From NCBI GenBank assembly GCA_021818045.1, contig JAKAFF010000015.1:1-13550 (forward strand): a DNA stretch of 13,550 nucleotides, written 5' to 3'. The notes under the pieces are model-generated. The model had not been told where the DNA came from. It did no database searches and saw only the letters and a program-made list of their open reading frames with translations. Of the stretch, positions 6,151 through 11,729 are shown one piece after another. The DNA comes from a bacterium (lineage in GTDB: Bacteria; Chlamydiota; Chlamydiia; Chlamydiales; SM23-39). Within the stretch, counting starts at the first letter, position 1; the number at the start of each line of letters is the position of its first letter. Position numbers and translations under genes: made by a program.

Positions 6151-7641
6151 TCAAGGTTCGGGGCAAGCTTGCTCGAGCGATTGGCGCAAGTCTTGGAGGG
6201 CTTGGGGGTGGTGGTCTTTGGCGTGGACGAGCTGTTCGGATGCGCGCAAAAACTCCCAGGCTTTATTGAAGTGGCGCCTTTGATGGTAGATGGCGGCGAG
6301 ATAGTAGCGGACTGTGGCGTCATTTGGGTTCATTGTGGCGTACTGTTCTAGGATCGGGAGGGCCTCTTTTTCCCGGCCCAGCTGTAGCCATGTGACCGCA
6401 AGGTGGAAGTGGCCTTGCCGAAAGCGGGGGTATTGAGTGACGATTTTTTGCAGTTTTTTTTGCTTGTCTAGGATGGATGCGCGGCTTTCGTTGACTTCGG
6501 AGTAGATCGCTTGGATGGCTTCAGGGGAGCCGTGGCCATCTAGATAGTCCTCAATGACGGTATCTGGGTTGATGAGGTGATTGGGGAGTTGCCCTCTGAT
6601 TTTTTCTAATAACTGCCTTCCCTCTTTTTCTTGTCCTGCAAAGAGGTGGTTGAAGCCAAGAAACATCAAGACGAGATAGTCATCGCCCAAGAAAAGACGA
6701 GCTTTTTCATAGAGCTCAATGGCCGTTTTTGGATCCTCTTTGTGCCAGCTGACGGAGGCTTGGTTGAAAAAGGCAAGGCCGATGACCTGACGCATGTCGC
6801 GTTGCTGCAAAGCTCTTGTTTCAAGTCCCAAATATCTAACAGATGGGACGTCGATGCCGCGGGCCGTGGTTTCAATATTTAAGATGTCCCCATTTTCGCT
6901 GACGTGTCTGACGTAAATATGACCGGGCGGTGTGATGGCCTCTATATCGACTCCAAGACGCTGTGCAAGACAAAGATAGAGGATGGAAACGCCAAGACAC
7001 ACCCCGCGACGGCTGTCGAGCACAGAGGGGAGAAACGTGTAAAGATCGATATCCTTGGCATGTAAGGAGTGGGGAGGGAAGCGAAAGCGCATTTCTGCAA
7101 AGACGTAGTCGTTCATCGCCCGTATTGTTTCTAGTGCGGTGGCATTCTCTGGCAATCGAGCGGCGATTTGAAGGGCCATGAGATCTAAACTGGCCTCATA
7201 ACTGCGTACCTTTTGGTGGCTTTGCGGATCGTGTTCTAATTCTGCAAGCAAAAGGCCTCTTGCGAGATCGATCTCTTCTGGATGTAATTTGAGCACACTT
7301 GCCACATCCCATGCTTTGTGGCCTTGTAATTTGCGGTTGGCAAGCGGCAAGGCGAGCTTTTCAACGACGTTGAGCAGCTCTTCTTCGAGTAGGGGGCCGC
7401 TGTCGTAGCTTGTGCGGTTGACAAAACTGATCAAGGGCTGTGGATCCAAAGAGGGGAGGATGAGTTCGGGATCCCAATTAGAATCTCCTTTGCTAAGCAG
7501 TTCCCAAGCGTGTTTGAGCGCATCTTTGCCCTCTTGGCTTTTGGGATAAAGCTCGTAAAATGCAAAATGTTGCGCTACTGAGGAGGGGTCTAAGGTGGAA
7601 TAGAGGGCGCTTAAGGATGTAGCCAAAATCAGTAAATGCAT
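6151..7641 (-). CDS. SirB1-like transglutaminase-fold protein with TPR repeats
   Basis: 496 residues. A short hydrophobic N-terminus (MHLLILATSLSALYS) could be a signal peptide. The middle (about 145-290) matches the transglut_core2/SirB1 pattern: DSRRGVCLGVSILYLCLAQR with Cys215, ITPPGHIYVRH with His241, and ILNIETTARG with Glu257, a Cys-His-acid arrangement like that of transglutaminase-fold proteins. From about 300 to the end come TPR-like helix pairs (KTAIELYEKARLFLGDDYLV; KEALPILEQYATMNPNDATV; HFNKAWEFLRASEQLV). The Cys and His are intact, so a protease-like or cross-linking activity is possible, though proteins of this group have no firmly established reaction. ATG at 7641 has AGGA four bases upstream, inside an inverted repeat. 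It precedes the small exported protein by 8 bases, so the two are likely one transcript. If exported, it would act in the periplasm. Confidence 0.8.
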   Translation of the reverse strand: MHLLILATSLSALYSTLDPSSVAQHFAFYELYPKSQEGKDALKHAWELLSKGDSNWDPELILPSLDPQPLISFVNRTSYDSGPLLEEELLNVVEKLALPLANRKLQGHKAWDVASVLKLHPEEIDLARGLLLAELEHDPQSHQKVRSYEASLDLMALQIAARLPENATALETIRAMNDYVFAEMRFRFPPHSLHAKDIDLYTFLPSVLDSRRGVCLGVSILYLCLAQRLGVDIEAITPPGHIYVRHVSENGDILNIETTARGIDVPSVRYLGLETRALQQRDMRQVIGLAFFNQASVSWHKEDPKTAIELYEKARLFLGDDYLVLMFLGFNHLFAGQEKEGRQLLEKIRGQLPNHLINPDTVIEDYLDGHGSPEAIQAIYSEVNESRASILDKQKKLQKIVTQYPRFRQGHFHLAVTWLQLGREKEALPILEQYATMNPNDATVRYYLAAIYHQRRHFNKAWEFLRASEQLVHAKDHHPQALQDLRQSLEQACPEP

Positions 7642-7667
7642 CAGTCCTATTATATATTGGAGGACTG
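7642..7667 (-). promoter_or_regulatory. Perfect inverted repeat abutting the TPR-protein start
   Basis: Arms CAGTCCT (7667-7661) and AGGACTG (7648-7642) on the - strand flank 12 bases containing TATATAAT. The second arm contains the AGGA ribosome-binding site and touches the ATG. A TTGACT (7680-7675), overlapping the stop of the upstream gene, lies 18 bases before TATATA and 20 before TATAAT, so a promoter may overlap the repeat, but its start point would fall at or next to the ATG. There is no T-run after either arm. It could be an operator or a hairpin hiding the ribosome-binding site. Confidence 0.4.
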
Positions 7668-7676
7668 GCTCTTAAG

Positions 7677-8621
7677 TCAAGTTGGGTGCTCAACGGGGGG
7701 TGCCGCAATGGGGGGCGGACTTGCGGATGGAGGGGCGTTTGGAGGAGAAAGGTCTGGAGGAGAGGTGACTACAGCGTAGGTAATACTTTCGTCTGATTCG
7801 CTATGGTCGTCGAGCTGCGGCATTTCTAAGAGATTCGAACTGCTTGGAATGGCGGGGCTCTCTAAAAGATTGTGAGAGGAGATTTGGCCCATTTCTATAT
7901 CTACGGGCGGGCTTACTCGCGCATGGGTCTCTGCAAGTTTGTTAAATGAGAGACGCATGTAAATAGAGCGTAGTAATTGCAGCGCGCTTAAGGTTGCTGG
8001 AACAATGAGCAAGTGCTTACCTTTGCGCTGTAGAATCACCGCCGTGCCAAATCCTCCCTCTGCAGATGCAAACAGAATGGACGCAATACCTTGTTGTTTG
8101 AAGAGTTGCGCTACTCGCTCCACAATATTTGAGTGAGGGGTAGTTCTGGATAATTTGCTGAGTTGCTCTCGCACCGTATAATTAAAGTTTTGCGCAAGCG
8201 ACATGTCTTGTAGACTTTCTGGCGGTAGGCCAGATCCCTTAAATAGCAGTTGGATTGCGGTAAAGGCTTCTAAAGCGATTGCAGAGAGTACAGAGCTTTC
8301 GATGCAGCCAAAGGCAGCTTTATTGAGTGGTTCAGCCTGACCAAAATTGGGGAACAGTTCCAAAACAGATAGAAGGGTGAGTAAGCCTTTTGCTAATTGG
8401 ATGGTGCCTATCGCTAAATCGGCAGGTCTTTTCGCAATAAAGGCTTCCTTTAGATACCTTGTAGAGGGGCCGATTTTAATCGTGGCAGCATCCAGGGCTT
8501 GAATGCCGGTTTGGACAATTCTAGCGCTGGATGCGGCACATGCATAAGTCTTAGAACAGGCTTGAACAGCCTTGCTTCCTAACCAACTGCAACAAGTTTT
8601 AATTCCATTAAAGTAAGTCAT
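7677..8621 (-). CDS. Unrecognised protein with hydrophobic segments and proline-rich tail; candidate secreted effector
   Basis: 314 residues; I do not recognise a family. The N-terminus has cysteines at 10, 11, 22 and 28. Hydrophobic or amphipathic stretches follow at about 68-90 (LAIGTIQLAKGLLTLLSVLEL), 108-127 (ESSVLSAIALEAFTAIQLLF), 178-197 and 203-218. The last 80 residues are low-complexity and probably disordered. They hold an imperfect repeat SHNLLESP / SSNLLEMP (249-268), an acidic run DDHSESDES (271-279), ITYAVV (280-285) and a proline-rich end (288-313) with only one strict PxxP. ATG at 8621 has no ribosome-binding site but a long AT-rich inverted repeat before it. Downstream of sctV-copN-scc1-malQ, with paired hydrophobic segments, it could be an inclusion-membrane or other type III substrate; this is inference from position and composition only. 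Confidence 0.65.
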   Translation of the reverse strand: MTYFNGIKTCCSWLGSKAVQACSKTYACAASSARIVQTGIQALDAATIKIGPSTRYLKEAFIAKRPADLAIGTIQLAKGLLTLLSVLELFPNFGQAEPLNKAAFGCIESSVLSAIALEAFTAIQLLFKGSGLPPESLQDMSLAQNFNYTVREQLSKLSRTTPHSNIVERVAQLFKQQGIASILFASAEGGFGTAVILQRKGKHLLIVPATLSALQLLRSIYMRLSFNKLAETHARVSPPVDIEMGQISSHNLLESPAIPSSSNLLEMPQLDDHSESDESITYAVVTSPPDLSPPNAPPSASPPPIAAPPVEHPT

Positions 8622-8625
8622 GTCA

Positions 8626-8658
8626 TTTTATTATAACATATGTTTTGTTATAATAAAA
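8626..8658 (-). promoter_or_regulatory. 13-base perfect AT-rich inverted repeat between malQ and the unrecognised gene
   Basis: Arms TTTTATTATAACA and TGTTATAATAAAA are perfect complements around a 7-base spacer (8639-8645), and occupy nearly the whole 38-base gap. Each arm includes TATAAT or its complement, so it also resembles a -10 element on both strands. It ends four bases before the ATG at 8621. The following bases are TGAC, not a T-run, and the stem has almost no GC, which argues against an ordinary terminator. A promoter with overlapping operator is the simplest reading. Confidence 0.5.
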
Positions 8659-8659
8659 T

Positions 8660-10138
8660 TTATTTTAATAATGGGATTGTATTGCGAATTGTGTCTGCAA
8701 GCATTTGATGGGAGACGATTGTTTCTACAGAAGGACGGAAGCGGTATGTCCAATTGGTTGGTAAAATGGTTCCAGGTATGTTGATCCTTTCAGATTCTGG
8801 ATCTAAGAAGCAAAGCTCGGGGAAGAGGGCGAGATATTCTTGTAAAAGGTTGATGTGAAAATAGCTGCTGGAGCGGTGCGCTGCGCGTAAGATGGTGAGT
8901 CGTTGTGATGCGCTGAGTAAGGGATGATAGGGAATGTGCATGAAATGGGCAAAGGGGACTGATTCATTGGGGGTGGATTTCCACCAAGAGGCGAGGAGAG
9001 ACATGTCGGCTGTAGTGAGCGTTGTGAGACTGAGTGGTTCATATTGATCAAACGGGGTGTAGTGTCCCCCTTGTTGTTGCCAGCGAACGACTTTCATGCC
9101 GCAAATTCCAAGCTCTTTGAGGATGGGATAAACCTCTTCAGGGATGGTCCCCAAATCCTCTGCAATGGGAAGCAAGGGACTCGATTCGATAAAGAGTTCC
9201 AAGAGTTTTTTGCCGCGAGGAACCCAAAGGGCGCGGTCTGCGGGGACAAATGCGCCTTCTAAAGGAGGTTTTCCTTTTGGGATGCCCCAGATGCGAAAAA
9301 GCCCTACGGCGTGATCAATGCGATAGATGTGATAGAGACTTTCTAAAGTTCGAAGGCGCAGTTTCCACCAGGCAAATTGAGTCTGTTCCATGACTTGCCA
9401 ATTGGGAAGGGGAAATCCCCAGTGTTGCCCATTGGGGTTGTAGGCATCTTGTGGAGCTCCGGCTTCAATATCGAGGTGGAATTGATTTGGCGAGGCCCAA
9501 ACATCGGCGCTATCGGAGCTTGGAAGGATGGGGAAGTCTCCCATGAGAAAAACATGGGCTTGTGTGGCATAATCGCGGACGCGGCGCATTTGTTGGAAGC
9601 AAAGAAATTGCAAAAAGATATAGAAGTGCTCCTCTGATGGGGGGGGAGGAGGGGAGTCAATGGGCCAGTCAATCCAGTGTTTGCCGCCATGTTGCTCTTT
9701 GAGCGCTTTAAAATGGGCGTAGGCTGTAAGCCAAGGGTTGTCAGAAAGGAAGGTTTGGTAGTGGGTCGTTTCGCAAAGAGTGGCAAAGTTTTGATTGAAA
9801 TAGGCGCGTAATAAGCTGAGTTTTTTTTGAAAAATCTCGAGCCTTGTAGAGGGTGGGGGGCCGGGAATGGCGATTTGCAAAGCGGATAGGCTGAGGAAAA
9901 TGGGGTCGAGTGCGCAGGTGGAGACGACATTGTAAGGGCTTGGGTCATTGCCGCTATCGTTGAGAGGGAGCAATTGGATGCAATCAAAGCCCACTTTTTT
10001 GCACCAATCGATGAGGGGAATAAGGTCTAAAAATTCTCCAATGCCAAAGTTTTGCTGTGAGTGCAGAGCGGGGAGAAATAGGACGATCCCGTGGTGAGGA
10101 TGGGCGCCGATTTTTTGCCAATGGGCATCGGTTTTCAC
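8660..10138 (-). CDS. malQ: 4-alpha-glucanotransferase (amylomaltase, GH77)
   Basis: About 492 residues from GTG at 10138. It transfers maltodextrin segments between glucans in cytoplasmic glycogen use. Seen (numbering from this GTG): the N-terminal PHHGIVLFLPALHSQQNFGIGEF and LLPLNDSGNDPSPYN substrate-site blocks; YRIDHAVGLFRIWGIP with the nucleophile Asp275; PIAEDLGTIPEEV with the acid/base Glu327; and a region-IV TTADMS with Asp378. The His normally before that Asp is Ala377 here. I prefer the GTG because it overlaps the scc1 stop as GTGA, a coupling signature. The ATG at 10204 would overlap scc1 by 70 bases and add 22 residues that look like scc1 read out of frame. A proline run near residue 165 is encoded by a tract of eight C (G on the + strand, 9639-9646). 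It continues the secretion operon; malQ after scc1 is also the order I recall in C. trachomatis. Confidence 0.93.
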   Translation of the reverse strand: MKTDAHWQKIGAHPHHGIVLFLPALHSQQNFGIGEFLDLIPLIDWCKKVGFDCIQLLPLNDSGNDPSPYNVVSTCALDPIFLSLSALQIAIPGPPPSTRLEIFQKKLSLLRAYFNQNFATLCETTHYQTFLSDNPWLTAYAHFKALKEQHGGKHWIDWPIDSPPPPPSEEHFYIFLQFLCFQQMRRVRDYATQAHVFLMGDFPILPSSDSADVWASPNQFHLDIEAGAPQDAYNPNGQHWGFPLPNWQVMEQTQFAWWKLRLRTLESLYHIYRIDHAVGLFRIWGIPKGKPPLEGAFVPADRALWVPRGKKLLELFIESSPLLPIAEDLGTIPEEVYPILKELGICGMKVVRWQQQGGHYTPFDQYEPLSLTTLTTADMSLLASWWKSTPNESVPFAHFMHIPYHPLLSASQRLTILRAAHRSSSYFHINLLQEYLALFPELCFLDPESERINIPGTILPTNWTYRFRPSVETIVSHQMLADTIRNTIPLLK

Positions 10139-10572
10139 TTCATGCCAAAGGGGTTGGGTGGTTGGTTGGGTGCGATTTGGCCACTTTGGATGGCGTGTTG
10201 CCATGTGATGGCCATTTCTACGATGGCGCCAATGAGACCTGCGAGCCTTTCGGCATTGAGGATTAAGAGGGGATAGCTTTGAAATAGAGCCAAATGGTTG
10301 GTGTTTGCGATGTAACCGAAATGGGCAATCCGCGGATCTGGAAGGGCATTGGCTTTGAGCGTTTCTTTAAACACCTCCTCTCGAAATTTTCCAGGGGGCA
10401 ATTCTGCAATTTTCGCAAAGATCCAAAGGTGTTGTTGGTGTGCATCGGGCTGTAATTGGATCGTGAGATGGTCGTGGATGTGAATCGAGCAGGCGTGTAT
10501 TTTGTCTTCTTTCAGTTTGAGGTGAAACAGAGGGCCGAGTTCGCGAAGTAACCTTTCAAATAGATCGCTCAT
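10135..10572 (-). CDS. scc1: Type III secretion class I chaperone (CesT/SycE-like), CopN chaperone subunit
   Basis: 145 residues, the size of the chlamydial Scc1 (SycE-like) chaperone. An N-terminal amphipathic helix (MSDLFERLLRELGPLF) is followed by alternating strands (IHACSIHIHDHLTIQLQ, LWIFAKIAELP, HLALFQSYPL) and a C-terminal helix (AERLAGLIGAIVEMAITWQ). That is the alpha-beta-beta-beta-alpha-beta-beta-alpha pattern of effector chaperones. Class I chaperones act as cytoplasmic dimers that hold the secretion region of an effector. In Chlamydia Scc1 pairs with Scc4 to handle CopN; no Scc4 is visible here. It overlaps copN by four bases (ATGA) and has the strongest ribosome-binding site in the block (GGGGAGGACAA before ATG). 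The identity rests mostly on length, fold pattern and position directly after copN, since these chaperones share little sequence. Confidence 0.85.
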   Translation of the reverse strand: MSDLFERLLRELGPLFHLKLKEDKIHACSIHIHDHLTIQLQPDAHQQHLWIFAKIAELPPGKFREEVFKETLKANALPDPRIAHFGYIANTNHLALFQSYPLLILNAERLAGLIGAIVEMAITWQHAIQSGQIAPNQPPNPFGMK

Positions 10573-11723
10573 TTGTCCTCCCCATTTTCTTCTTTTTCTA
10601 ACGCATCTTCGAGTTTATCTAGCGTATCGAGGAAGGCTTTGAGCAATTCATCGCGATGTTTGGGATCGCGAAAGTATTTGGGCGCAATCTGTTTCAGGGC
10701 GTCTCTCATTTGGGAGTAAATGATCATTTGAGCTGCAATTTCTTCGGAGATCCCCAACACTTTTGCAGAGAGGAGGATTTTGTCTGGACTCATAAAGCGC
10801 TCTGCTAAGATTTTGACAAATACGCGGGATAAAAGCTCAAAATTCAGACGTGGAGGCAGACTCAACTCATAGGAGGTAAATTCTCTTTGAATGAGGCGCG
10901 TGCGCGATTGAAAAAAACGAAATACTCCCAAAATGCCTTGCATAGACCGCGTTTCGTCGAGTAGGCGCTTGAGTTCGGAGCGTTGGATGGAGGGTCCCTT
11001 AGCTTTCATGTCGGCTCCGAGCGAATGGAGGACGAAGTGGATGACGGTTTGCAATTTGGGATAGGGGAATCTCTCGGTGAGTTCATCGAAGAGCTTGATC
11101 GGCTCTCTTGGGTTTTGTGTGATATCTCGGTACAAATCTCTCAGGCTTGATGGGGAGCCGAGCCCTTCTTGTGAAAAGGCGCGGGCTTGCGCGCCCATGT
11201 TTCGTCCTGCTTTGATTTCGCGCGAGCGGTCCTTGTTGAGTTTTTCTTTGGCCTCAGCTGTCGCTGCAAGAAGGCCGGCTTCAGATGTTTCAATGAGAAA
11301 ATCGAGCGCCTCATCTGCAAGGGAGGCCTCTGCATAGACTGCACCTACTTTTTGCAAAATCTCATCAGAACTATCTTGGGTTTTGACCTGGGAGCGCAAG
11401 ATTCTTAAGGTGCGGGCATTGAGCTCGTAATTATTTTTTTGAAACCGCTGTGCGACGGCATCGATTTCGGGCAGATCGAGCGTGCCTGCTTCCACCTCTT
11501 CTGTTTCTGCTGAGGCGGCCGTTTGCTGTTTGGAGTGCATCTCTTTCAAATTGCGAAAGCGTTGAGCGATGGTCATCGGATTGAAGACAGCTGTTTCTAG
11601 ATAATCGCCAAGCGCATTTTCGCTTTCGACTTGCATCGCATTTTCGGCAGCCGCTTCTTGCTGAATTTCTTTCACCGCCAAAGCGTTGAGAAAGACGGTT
11701 GGTGAAATGCGGGGTTCTGTCAT
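10569..11723 (-). CDS. copN: Type III secretion gatekeeper/plug protein CopN (SctW, YopN/LcrE family)
   Basis: 384 residues. It controls the order of secretion at the export gate and, in Chlamydia, is itself secreted. The first 80 residues are polar and alanine-rich, as expected for a secretion signal and chaperone-binding region (NPMTIAQRFRNLKEMH at about 48-63). The core contains the chlamydial CopN wording DEILQKVG, ALDFLIETSEAGLL, GRNMGAQARAFSQEG, SPSSLRDLYRDITQNP and GADMKAKGPSIQRSELKRLL. The C-terminal 100 residues form the TyeA-like helical part, so YopN and TyeA functions are fused, as in the SctW family. Slightly shorter than C. trachomatis CopN as I recall it, lacking the proline-rich tail. 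ATG lies six bases after the sctV stop with no clear ribosome-binding site, suggesting coupling. Confidence 0.92.
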   Translation of the reverse strand: MTEPRISPTVFLNALAVKEIQQEAAAENAMQVESENALGDYLETAVFNPMTIAQRFRNLKEMHSKQQTAASAETEEVEAGTLDLPEIDAVAQRFQKNNYELNARTLRILRSQVKTQDSSDEILQKVGAVYAEASLADEALDFLIETSEAGLLAATAEAKEKLNKDRSREIKAGRNMGAQARAFSQEGLGSPSSLRDLYRDITQNPREPIKLFDELTERFPYPKLQTVIHFVLHSLGADMKAKGPSIQRSELKRLLDETRSMQGILGVFRFFQSRTRLIQREFTSYELSLPPRLNFELLSRVFVKILAERFMSPDKILLSAKVLGISEEIAAQMIIYSQMRDALKQIAPKYFRDPKHRDELLKAFLDTLDKLEDALEKEENGEDK

Positions 11724-11729
11724 GATTTT

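Noticed and set aside
10139..10204. The 22 extra N-terminal MalQ residues from ATG 10204
   Set aside because: This start needs a 70-base overlap with scc1 and gives an Arg/Pro/Thr/Gln-rich stretch unlike GH77 N-termini, whereas GTG 10138 overlaps the scc1 stop by the standard four bases.
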